A DNA stretch of 11,906 bases from an uncultured Collinsella sp. (GCA_902489855.1 CABUBS010000053.1:1-11906), one strand, 5' to 3'. Shown: positions 1 through 5,434, counted from the stretch's first letter. The notes: generated by a model not told the origin, from the sequence alone. Numbers and translations: made by a program.

Positions 1-39
1 GAGATTGCCGCCATTCATGATGCCGCGCCCGATGTGACC
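1..39 (+). other. Possible inverted fragment of the U32 gene (fold-back junction)
   Basis: Read on the plus strand in frame 1, these bases encode EIAAIHDAAPDVT. This resembles the stretch that in U32 proteins follows the SREL segment, about 15-20 residues after the STQAN motif. The main U32 frame here is on the minus strand, so this piece lies in the opposite orientation to the rest of its own gene. That is typical of a chimeric read or assembly fold-back, but a real inversion cannot be excluded. The match is from memory of the family, not an alignment. Confidence 0.5.
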
Positions 40-451
40 AAAGGGTTCCGCGGTCGTCGTGGATGTTTGCTTGGGTTGAGATGTGCGTCTCGATGCCGGG
101 CATCGTGCGCTTGACCTCAAAGAACAGGCCCCAGTCCTGGATGATGAAGGCATCGGCGCCCAGCGTGGAGCAGCGATGGATGAGTTGCAGCGCATCGGCC
201 ATCTCGGACTGCTTGATGACGATGTTGACCGTGACGTAGACGCGCGACCCGGCTAGATGTGCAGCGCGGCAGGCTTGCTCAAAGGCCTCGTCGGTAAAGT
301 TGGTGGCCTTGCGGCGGGCGTTGAAGCTGCCCATGCCGCAGTAGATGGCGTCTGCCCCGGCGGCGAGTGCGGCGGCAAAGGGCTCAGGCCCTCCAGCGGG
401 CGCCAAAAGCTCGGGTCTGCGGTTGGTGGTTCGACTGGCGGTTGCGGTCAT
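1..451 (-). CDS. Peptidase U32 family protein (partial, N-terminal part)
   Basis: The minus-strand frame starts at ATG 451-449, preceded by a purine-rich AAAGGCAGGA stretch, and stays open to the left edge (about 150 codons). The N-terminus has hallmarks of the U32 family: a PELLAPAGGPEPFAAAL segment near residues 13-29, GADAIYCG near 32-39, FNARRKATNFT, YVTVNIVIKQ, and a HISTQANIHD motif. Known members are collagenase-like proteases and RNA-hydroxylation factors such as TrhP and RlhA; the substrate cannot be told from this fragment. The match is good down to about the RGTLW stretch (near position 45). The last dozen or so residues toward the edge do not look like U32 sequence, while the opposite strand of the same bases does (see findings). 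The gene is divergent from ridA and not obviously linked to the purine genes. Family assignment is confident; the terminal codons are not. Confidence 0.85.
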   Translation of the reverse strand, partial: MTATASRTTNRRPELLAPAGGPEPFAAALAAGADAIYCGMGSFNARRKATNFTDEAFEQACRAAHLAGSRVYVTVNIVIKQSEMADALQLIHRCSTLGADAFIIQDWGLFFEVKRTMPGIETHISTQANIHDDRGTLWSHRARHHEWRQS

Positions 452-483
452 ATCCTGCCTTTCAAAATGCTCAGATACTCAAA

Positions 484-512
484 AGTATAGTGGTGCTGTT
501 GCGGTGGACGAG
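484..512 (-). promoter_or_regulatory. Candidate promoter of the U32 gene
   Basis: On the minus strand a TATACT -10 hexamer lies at 489-484, 33 bases before the U32 start codon. At 17-bp spacing the -35 position (512-507) reads CTCGTC, which is poor. A small palindrome, ATACT-CAAA-AGTAT (475-488), overlaps the -10 and could be an operator or chance. The call rests mainly on the -10. Confidence 0.25.
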
Positions 513-557
513 CCCTGTGGCCCAAGCAGGATAAAGTCTTCAGCAGCCCTTGCAGCA

Positions 558-629
558 AAAATGATCCTTTTCCCTCCGTCCCCTATGGATTGCCTGATCC
601 GATGGGGACGGAGGGAAACGGATCATTTT
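558..629. repeat. Long inverted repeat (hairpin) of a dispersed AAAATGATCC element
   Basis: Two 26-base arms at 558-583 and 604-629 are reverse complements with a single mismatch (25 of 26), separated by a 20-base loop. The arms begin AAAATGATCC at the outer ends and finish CCGTCCCC at the loop. A third copy of the arm lies at 1292-1317. The hairpin sits in the gene-free 452-829 stretch between the divergent U32 and ridA genes. It has no T-run after the stem, so it is not a typical intrinsic terminator. It is best read as a REP- or MITE-like dispersed element, perhaps acting as an RNA hairpin if transcribed. Confidence 0.8.
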
Positions 630-711
630 GAGCTTCACCGTCCGGTCGTGCCGTTCAGCGGCCGACAGGGGCCGTTGGGCGATAAATTATTCTCGCAACG
701 TGATAATAATC

Positions 712-740
712 TTGCATCGCGCGGAAACCTTGAGTACTAT
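712..740 (+). promoter_or_regulatory. Candidate sigma70-type promoter of ridA
   Basis: TTGCAT at 712-717 and TACTAT at 735-740 are separated by exactly 17 bp, a good vegetative promoter arrangement. It would give a 5' leader of roughly 80 bases before the ridA start. Just upstream (675-711) is an AT-rich patch, unusual in this GC-rich DNA, containing AAATTATT and TGATAATAAT. Similar words occur upstream of the permease, so this could be a binding site. Confidence 0.5.
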
Positions 741-829
741 CCCAAATCAAGCGCGGTGTTCAGACCGAATTGTGCCTCCCGGTGCGAACGCCGCGCTCAC
801 GCTCTCTATCTGATCGTAAGGAGAAAAAC

Positions 830-1207
830 ATGAGCAAGACCGTCGTGTCTTCCGATAACGCACCCGCAGCCATCGGCCCGTATTCCCCCGGTATCCAGAC
901 CGGCAACATGGTGTTCCTGTCCGGCCAGCTGGGCATTGACCCTGCAACCGGCAAGATGCCCGAGGGCGTCGAGGCTCAGGCCAAGCAGTCCCTCGCTAAC
1001 GTCGAGGCCCTGCTGACCGCTGCCGGCGCCACGTTTGCCGATGTCGTCAAGACCACGGTCTACCTGGCCGACATCGCCGACTTCGCCGCCGTGAACGAGA
1101 TCTACGCCTCCAAGTTCGAGGCTCCGTTCCCCGCGCGCAGCGCCTTCCAGGTTGCCGCCCTTCCGGCTGGCGGTCTGGTCGAGATCGAGGTCATCGCCGC
1201 CCTCTAA
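830..1207 (+). CDS. ridA: RidA family enamine/imine deaminase
   Basis: RidA (YjgF/YER057c/UK114 family) hydrolyses reactive enamines and imines such as 2-aminoacrylate released by PLP enzymes, forming a 2-oxoacid and ammonia; it acts in the cytosol as a trimer. The 125-residue product has the usual length of the family. Its start motif APAAIGPYSPGIQTG lies near residues 11-25, followed by VFLSGQLGIDP, and the C-terminus has PARSAFQVAALPAGGLVEIE with the expected active-site Arg at R103 and Glu at E120. The ATG at 830 is chosen over an upstream ATG at 770 because a strong TAAGGAG ribosome site (817-823) lies 6 bases before it and the family's N-terminus begins there. It is a single-gene unit with its own promoter and terminator. 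Closeness to purine genes suggests it detoxifies aminoacrylate made during purine breakdown, but this is inference; RidA is widespread and may be housekeeping. Confidence 0.96.
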   Translation: MSKTVVSSDNAPAAIGPYSPGIQTGNMVFLSGQLGIDPATGKMPEGVEAQAKQSLANVEALLTAAGATFADVVKTTVYLADIADFAAVNEIYASKFEAPFPARSAFQVAALPAGGLVEIEVIAAL

Positions 1208-1237
1208 GGCGTTGACAACAACTAAACATGACATGCA

Positions 1238-1275
1238 AAAAGACCCTGCAGCGCGTGCGAGCTGCAGGGTCTTTT
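1238..1275. terminator. Bidirectional intrinsic terminator between ridA and the regulator
   Basis: A perfect 15-bp inverted repeat, AAAAGACCCTGCAGC (1238-1252) and GCTGCAGGGTCTTTT (1261-1275), encloses an 8-base loop. The arms end in T-runs on both strands: TTTT on plus and TTTTT on minus, from 1237-1241. It lies 30 bases after the ridA stop and about 55 bases beyond the stop of the minus-strand regulator, so it can serve both convergent genes. Confidence 0.93.
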
Positions 1276-1291
1276 GTTAAGCGTTGCGACA

Positions 1292-1317
1292 AAAATGATC
1301 CGTTTTCCACCGTCCCC
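1292..1317. repeat. Third copy of the 26-bp AAAATGATCC repeat
   Basis: These 26 bases match the right arm of the 558-629 hairpin (reverse complement) at 24 of 26 positions and the left arm at 23 of 26. Similarity may continue for about 9 more bases (GGGATCA here, GGATTG in the other copy). It lies between the shared terminator and the regulator's stop codon, in direct orientation to the 558-583 arm, so ridA sits between two copies. Confidence 0.75.
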
Positions 1318-1331
1318 AAGGGATCAGTGGG

Positions 1332-1988
1332 TTAGCCCTCCTTGCGGACCTTTTGCAGATAGCGGTAGACGCTGGGCTCAGAGATTCCAAGCGCGGCGGC
1401 AGCGCAGGCAACGGCGCCCTTGAGCATGAACACCCCGTTGCCGTTGAGGTGGCGAATGACGTCCACGCGGTCGCTCTGACCAAGTGACGCTACATCCAGC
1501 CCGCGCGCGCTCAGCAACTCGGCAATGCTGCGGTCGATGAGCTCCTGTGTAGACTCCGAAAGACTTTCGACTTCGATAGACGCAGGCTCCGCCTGCCTTG
1601 GCACAGCGTCGAAGCACGACATGAGCTGCTGCGCCATGGCGTTGATGGAGCGCACAGTCGAGAGGTCGGTGTTGACGCAGAGCATACCGACGATCTCGTC
1701 ATTCTCGCGGATAAAGAACGTCGCGGACTCCAACGTCTTGCCACCGGCGCCGCGCCCCTCATAGCCCGTAATAAACGGCAGGTCGCGATACTTGGCGTCG
1801 TGCATGATCTTGAGTGCCAGATCGGTGGCGGGACCGCCGACCTTGCGGCCGCTCACGATGCCGTTGCGAATATCGACGATGGCGTGGTCGGGATCCGAGA
1901 AATCGTGCAGCACGATTTCGCTGTTTTTGCCGAGTATCTGCTCCAGGAAATCGACCATCGGCAAAAAGCGACGTACGGTCTCGTTCAC
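1332..1988 (-). CDS. YheO/DauR-like transcriptional regulator (PAS-like plus HTH)
   Basis: The start is set at GTG 1988-1986 because AAGGAG (2000-1995) lies 6 bases before it and the family similarity begins there; an ATG at 2129 would add 47 residues with no family resemblance and run through the control region. The 218-residue product has a YheO-type PAS-like sensor domain (about residues 8-115): LGKNSEIVLHDFSDP, an IVSGRKVGGPATDLAL segment, ITGYEGRG and GMLCVNTDL. A C-terminal helix-turn-helix (about 170-215) contains LKGAVACAAAALGISEPS and YRYLQKV, which fits the HTH_22 type. Relatives such as E. coli DauR bind DNA and are thought to sense small ligands. It is divergent from the permease, so the likely role is local control of the purine genes, probably with a purine or pathway ligand. 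Whether it activates or represses cannot be seen. Confidence 0.9.
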   Translation of the reverse strand: MNETVRRFLPMVDFLEQILGKNSEIVLHDFSDPDHAIVDIRNGIVSGRKVGGPATDLALKIMHDAKYRDLPFITGYEGRGAGGKTLESATFFIRENDEIVGMLCVNTDLSTVRSINAMAQQLMSCFDAVPRQAEPASIEVESLSESTQELIDRSIAELLSARGLDVASLGQSDRVDVIRHLNGNGVFMLKGAVACAAAALGISEPSVYRYLQKVRKEG

Positions 1989-2121
1989 GGGCAACTCCTT
2001 GGGGTGAAATCGAAAATGTTCATAACAATTTTTTCTCATGGTAACACGCTGTTCGTCATCTCGTATATTCGCAGGTACATTGCGTAATACAGACGAACGG
2101 TAGGAATTTGGCGGTAAACGG

Positions 2122-2151
2122 TTGACCAAAAGAAAAGTTAGATGCTATTTT
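2122..2151 (+). promoter_or_regulatory. Candidate distal promoter upstream of the permease
   Basis: TTGACC at 2122-2127 and TATTTT at 2146-2151 are separated by 18 bp. Five of six and four of six bases match the sigma70 consensus. If used, the permease mRNA would carry a leader of about 180 bases including the inverted repeat at 2183-2212. It is a second choice to the site at 2225-2253. Confidence 0.35.
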
Positions 2152-2182
2152 GACCGGACACTTTCCTGACCTGCGGAAATTC

Positions 2183-2212
2183 GTTATCTCAGCTTAAGAA
2201 TAGTCTGATAAC
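2183..2212. promoter_or_regulatory. Inverted repeat, possible operator or RNA hairpin
   Basis: GTTATC (2183-2188) and GATAAC (2207-2212) are inverted copies. Counting inner bases, GTTAT-(CT)-CAG pairs with CTG-ATAAC, giving an 8-bp stem with a two-base bulge around a 12-base loop. It lies immediately upstream of the -35 of the proximal permease promoter, a usual place for an activator or regulator site. The divergent YheO-like protein is the obvious candidate binder; this is inference. Confidence 0.4.
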
Positions 2213-2224
2213 AAAAAATTATTA

Positions 2225-2253
2225 TTGAGAATGAGAATCATCTTTAATACGAT
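2225..2253 (+). promoter_or_regulatory. Candidate proximal promoter of the permease
   Basis: TTGAGA at 2225-2230 and TACGAT at 2248-2253 are separated by exactly 17 bp. Transcription would begin near 2260, leaving a leader of about 80 bases before ATG 2341. This also argues against an earlier in-frame ATG at 2254. The surrounding 2211-2250 sequence is very AT-rich for this genome. Confidence 0.5.
2227..2245. promoter_or_regulatory. Fur-box-like sequence overlapping the permease promoter
   Basis: The 19 bases GAGAATGAGAATCATCTTT match the E. coli Fur consensus GATAATGATAATCATTATC at 14 positions by my count. It overlaps the -35 element and spacer, where a repressor would act. It also contains the direct repeat GAGAATGAGAAT, so another regulator could recognise it. 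It is a resemblance only; the Fur consensus of this organism's group is not known to me. Confidence 0.3.
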
Positions 2254-2340
2254 ATGCAACGAAGGCACAACCTCAACCCCGCACTGCGTCACAATAGAGC
2301 GTTAGATGCGAAAACAACTATTTCGAGGATTGGTGGTCAA

Positions 2341-3735
2341 ATGACCCAGGAGACGGTTACGAACGGCACTGAAGCCCTGTTCACTCGCGAAGGCATGCCT
2401 CCCGTTAAGGAAATGATCCCGTGTGCCCTTCAGCACGTACTGGCATCGTTTGCCGGCATCATTACCCCGGCGGTCATCATGGCCGGCGTCTACGGCTTTA
2501 ATAGCCAGCAGAGCACCGACATCATCCAGGTCGCGCTCATTCTTTCGGCAATCGATACGGCCCTTCAGGCCTTCGCTCCCTTCCGTCGCATCGGCGGCGG
2601 TCTGCCCATCGTCATGGGCGTTTCGTTCGCGTTCCTGCCGGCCCTGCAGGCCATGGGTGCCTCGGGCTTTAGCTTTGGTGCGCTGCTGGGCGGCGAGATC
2701 GTCGGCGGCGCCGTCGCGGTCCTCTTTGGTCTGGCTTACAGCAAGATCAAGTGGCTGTTCCCGCCCGTCGTGACCGGTACGGTCATCTTCTCCATTGGCG
2801 TCTCTCTCTATCCCACGGCTGTCAAGTATATGGCCGGCGGTATGGGTACGCCGCTGTGGGGCACCCCGCAGGCCTGGTGCGTCGCTCTTATCACCTTCGC
2901 CGTGGTCTTTGCGCTCGCCAACTTTGGCAAGGGCACGCTCAAGCTGGGATCCGTGTTCTTTGGCATGATCGTTGGCATGATCGTTTCGATCCCCTTTGGC
3001 ATGATCGACTTCTCCAGCGTCGCCACCGCTCAGGTCTTCGCCCTTCCCAAGCTCATGCCCTACGCGCTCGAGTTTGATCCCGAGGTCTGCATTACCCTCG
3101 CTGTCGTGTTCCCCATGGTCGCTATCCAGGTTATCGGCGACGTCTCTGCCGCCTGCCTGGGCTCCATCGACCGTATGCCCACCGAGCGCGAGCTCTCCGG
3201 CGCTATCGTGTCCCAGGGCCTCACCTCTATGGTCGGCGGCCTGCTGGGCGGTCTTCCCACCAGCGCCCTTGGCCAGAACGTGGGCATCATCTGCTCCAAC
3301 AAGGTCGTCAACAAGTGGGTCTTTGTGATCATCGCGGCCGTCTTTGCCATCGCCGGCCTGTTCCCGCAGCTCTCTGCCGTCCTTTCCGCTATCCCGCAGC
3401 CCGTCATCGGCGGCGCGACCGTCGGCGTCTTTGGCACCATCACCATGAACGGCGTGCGCATGTTCACCCGCGAGGGCCTTACGCAGCGCACTACCACCAT
3501 CGTCGGTACCTCCGTCGTCTTTGGCCTGGGTATCTGGATGGCCAGCGGTTGCCTTGCCGGCGAGGGTATGCCCGCTTGGGTGTCCACCGTCATCGGCTCC
3601 AATGCCGTAACCCCCACCGCCATCATGGCCATTGTCCTTAACCTGATCCTTCCGCAAACGCCGGTCGTGGCTCAGCACATCGATGCTGCCAAGGACGCTG
3701 CCGTGGATCTGGTCTTGCCCGAGAGCAAGAAGTAA
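2341..3735 (+). CDS. NCS2/NAT family nucleobase (xanthine/uracil/urate-type) permease
   Basis: A 464-residue, very hydrophobic protein of the usual length for nucleobase:cation symporter-2 carriers (XanQ, UacT, UraA, PbuX), which import purines or pyrimidines with protons or sodium across the cytoplasmic membrane. It begins with a family-like PVKEMIPCALQHVLASFAGIITPAVIMAG segment (about residues 20-48, split here only by reading order) and has many membrane segments, about 12-14. The NAT signature region is GQNVGIICSNK with Q312 and N313; the usual Thr eight residues after Asn-Gly is Asn here. In TM8, IQVIGDVSA places Gln263 where XanQ-type carriers have an essential Glu, and SQGLTS places Gln292 where they usually have Asp. 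Start: ATG 2341 has GGTGG at 2332-2336 and GAGGA at 2325-2329; an earlier ATG at 2254 overlaps the promoter. It heads the purine gene set, 195 bases before ssnA. Purine uptake is likely from context; the exact substrate is open. Confidence 0.93.
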   Translation: MTQETVTNGTEALFTREGMPPVKEMIPCALQHVLASFAGIITPAVIMAGVYGFNSQQSTDIIQVALILSAIDTALQAFAPFRRIGGGLPIVMGVSFAFLPALQAMGASGFSFGALLGGEIVGGAVAVLFGLAYSKIKWLFPPVVTGTVIFSIGVSLYPTAVKYMAGGMGTPLWGTPQAWCVALITFAVVFALANFGKGTLKLGSVFFGMIVGMIVSIPFGMIDFSSVATAQVFALPKLMPYALEFDPEVCITLAVVFPMVAIQVIGDVSAACLGSIDRMPTERELSGAIVSQGLTSMVGGLLGGLPTSALGQNVGIICSNKVVNKWVFVIIAAVFAIAGLFPQLSAVLSAIPQPVIGGATVGVFGTITMNGVRMFTREGLTQRTTTIVGTSVVFGLGIWMASGCLAGEGMPAWVSTVIGSNAVTPTAIMAIVLNLILPQTPVVAQHIDAAKDAAVDLVLPESKK

Positions 3736-3752
3736 CCAATTCGGTGCTATTC

Positions 3753-3782
3753 GTCGGCGGACGCATCGCCTCGTCCGCCGAC
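3753..3782. other. Perfect 11-bp hairpin after the permease stop
   Basis: GTCGGCGGACG (3753-3763) and CGTCCGCCGAC (3772-3782) pair perfectly around an 8-base loop, 17 bases after the permease stop. There is no T-run after it, so it is not a standard intrinsic terminator. It may protect the 3' end of the permease message or partly block read-through into ssnA. Confidence 0.65.
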
Positions 3783-3803
3783 GCCATGCGGTGCCAAGCC
3801 GCA

Positions 3804-3884
3804 CTTCAAAGGGTTCGTCCCTTTGGTGAAGCGTTGACGGGAGAGGGCCCGTTTCCGGTGTAGGCCGGCGCTTCGCACTCCGCC
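3804..3884 (+). promoter_or_regulatory. Structured leader upstream of ssnA (several hairpins, unassigned)
   Basis: The rest of the 195-base gap before ssnA can fold into successive stems. CTTC-AAAGGG (3804-3813) pairs with CCCTTT-(GGT)-GAAG (3819-3831), a 10-bp stem with a three-base bulge. ACGGG (3837-3841) pairs with CCCGT (3848-3852), CCGG (3855-3858) with CCGG (3865-3868), and GGCG (3867-3870) could alternatively pair with CGCC (3881-3884). A TTGACG hexamer at 3834-3839 lacks a convincing -10. I recognise no known riboswitch class; it may be a leader, a processing site or only GC-rich folding. Confidence 0.35.
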
Positions 3885-3930
3885 ATGTCAGAGGTGTCAA
3901 ACCCCGCCCCTGATGTTGAAGGGAGCATTT

Positions 3931-5286
3931 ATGCTTCTGGTCGCTAACGGTTCCGTCTTTACCCGCAACGCTCAGACCCCGTTTATTCCAAACGGTGCGG
4001 TCGCCATTGACGGAGATACGATCGTCGAAGTGGGCCCCGAGTGCGAGCTCAAGGCTAAGTACCCGGATGCCGAGTACGTCGATGCCCGGGGCAACCTCAT
4101 CATGCCCGGACTCATCAACTGCCACACCCACATCTACTCGGGTCTGGCCCGCGGCCTCGCCATTAAGGGCTGCAACCCCACCAACTTCCTGGAGAATCTT
4201 GAGCAGCAGTGGTGGAAGATCGACGACAACCTGACGCTCGACGGCACCAAGGCCAGCGCCTATGCCACGATTTTGGACTCTATCCGTGATGGCGTCACCA
4301 CGATCTTCGATCACCATGCGAGCTTCTGCGAGATTCCGGGAAGCCTTTTTACCATTAAGGATGCAGCTCAGGAGCTGGGCATGCGTTCGTGCCTGTGCTA
4401 CGAGGTCTCCGATCGCCGCGGCCAGGAAAAGTGCGACCAGGCCATTGCCGAGAACGCCGAATTTGCCCAGTGGGCCGCCAAGGAGCGTCGCGATAACGAC
4501 AACCACATGATCGCCGCCATGTTTGGCGGACATGCTACCTTTACGCTTTCGGACGAGACCATGGATAAGATGGCCGAGGCCAACAACGGCCTGACCGGCT
4601 TCCACATCCATGTGTGCGAGGGCATGAACGACGTGTGGGACTCCCGCCTCAACCGCGGTGGCATCAGCCCCGTCGAGCGCCTGCTGCAGCACAACCTGCT
4701 GGGTCCCGACACCATGCTGGGCCACTGCATCCACGTGACGCCTGCCGAGATGGATATCGTCAAGGAGTCCGGCACTTGGCTGGTCAACAACCCCGAATCC
4801 AATATGGGCAACGCCGTGGGCTGCGCCCCCGTGCTCGAGTTCTTCCGCCGCGGCATCCCCGTGTGCATGGGCACCGACGCCTACACCCACGATATGCTCG
4901 AGAGCCTTAAGGTCTTCCTGATTATTCAGCGCCACAACGCCGCCATGCCCAACGTGGGCTGGTGCGAGGCCATGACGATGTTGTTCGAGAACAACGCCAA
5001 GATGGCGAGCAAGTACTTCGATCGCAAGCTCGGTGTGCTCGAGGCCGGCGCTGCCGCCGACGTTATCGTTATGGACTACAAGCCCTTTACGCCGCTGAGC
5101 GAGGAGAATATCGACGGCCACATGCTCTTTGGCATGATGGGCAAGAACTGCCGCACCACCATCATCAACGGCCGCGTCCTGTACAAGGATCGCGAGTTCG
5201 TTGGCATTGATGAGGACAAGATCAACGCGTGGACCATGGCTGAGTCCAAGAAGCTCTGGAGCACGCTCAACGATCGCACCTACTAA
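3931..5286 (+). CDS. ssnA: Putative aminohydrolase SsnA (amidohydrolase superfamily)
   Basis: SsnA is a metal-dependent amidohydrolase (chlorohydrolase/guanine deaminase-like branch) found with ygfK and xdhD in selenium-dependent molybdenum hydroxylase loci; its exact substrate is not settled, with purine ring deamination or opening likely. The 451-residue product has the expected length. Visible metal and active-site features are the strand-1 motif NCHTHIYSG with H65 and H67, FHIHVCEG with H225/H227 and E230, LGHCIHVTP with H265/H268, and GTDAYTHD with D316. The C-terminal ADVIVMDYKPFTPLSE and INGRVLYKDRE form the small beta domain typical of the family. ATG 3931 is chosen because GAAGGGAG (3918-3925) lies 5 bases before it; an ATG at 3913 lacks a site and adds six residues. 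It follows the permease and precedes ygfK by 148 bases. Cytosolic, no signal peptide. Confidence 0.95.
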   Translation: MLLVANGSVFTRNAQTPFIPNGAVAIDGDTIVEVGPECELKAKYPDAEYVDARGNLIMPGLINCHTHIYSGLARGLAIKGCNPTNFLENLEQQWWKIDDNLTLDGTKASAYATILDSIRDGVTTIFDHHASFCEIPGSLFTIKDAAQELGMRSCLCYEVSDRRGQEKCDQAIAENAEFAQWAAKERRDNDNHMIAAMFGGHATFTLSDETMDKMAEANNGLTGFHIHVCEGMNDVWDSRLNRGGISPVERLLQHNLLGPDTMLGHCIHVTPAEMDIVKESGTWLVNNPESNMGNAVGCAPVLEFFRRGIPVCMGTDAYTHDMLESLKVFLIIQRHNAAMPNVGWCEAMTMLFENNAKMASKYFDRKLGVLEAGAAADVIVMDYKPFTPLSEENIDGHMLFGMMGKNCRTTIINGRVLYKDREFVGIDEDKINAWTMAESKKLWSTLNDRTY

Positions 5287-5300
5287 TTACAAGTAGATTC

Positions 5301-5336
5301 ACGCGCGCCGGATGTTTCGCCGCATCCGACGCGCGT
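5301..5336. other. Strong hairpin after the ssnA stop
   Basis: ACGCGCG-C-CGGATG (5301-5314) pairs with CATCCG-A-CGCGCGT (5323-5336), 13 bp with one internal mismatch and an 8-base loop, 14 bases after the ssnA stop. No T-run follows. As with the hairpin after the permease, it may stabilise or partly terminate the upstream message. Confidence 0.65.
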
Positions 5337-5339
5337 ATA

Positions 5340-5415
5340 GGCGACCTCCGCGGGGTCGCCGGCGCTGTGCTAGCGCTACACCGTATTTGCGCCCGCCGCG
5401 CGGTCTCGCCGGGCG
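5340..5415. other. Run of further hairpins in the ygfK leader
   Basis: GGCGACC (5340-5346) pairs perfectly with GGTCGCC (5354-5360). GCGCT (5362-5366) pairs with AGCGC (5372-5376), and CGCCCG (5390-5395) pairs with CGGGCG (5410-5415). The last stem ends 5 bases before the GAGAGGAG ribosome site of ygfK (5421-5428), so folding could affect access to it. I see no clear promoter in this 148-base gap and no known RNA family. Confidence 0.45.
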
Positions 5416-5434
5416 TTACAGAGAGGAGCTCACT

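Noticed and set aside
770..829. Upstream ridA start at 770
   Set aside because: RidA similarity begins at MSKTVV, and TAAGGAG at 817-823 fits the ATG at 830.
257..833. Plus-strand open frames in 257-490 and 345-833
   Set aside because: They run antisense through the U32 gene and across the hairpin repeat and ridA promoter, lack ribosome sites and have no family resemblance.
1989..2129. Longer regulator starting at ATG 2129
   Set aside because: The extra 47 residues have no YheO resemblance and overlap the divergent control region; the GTG at 1988 has a perfectly spaced AAGGAG.
2254..2340. Permease start at ATG 2254
   Set aside because: It directly abuts the predicted -10 and would add 29 non-family, charged residues. 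ATG 2341 starts where NCS2 similarity is expected.
3736..3930. Known purine, xanthine or Moco riboswitch before ssnA
   Set aside because: I could not match the conserved cores of these classes; only generic stems are visible, so it is reported as an unassigned structured leader.
5312..5434. ygfK start at ATG 5312
   Set aside because: The extra 41 residues are Arg-rich translations of the hairpin region. GAGAGGAG precedes ATG 5435.
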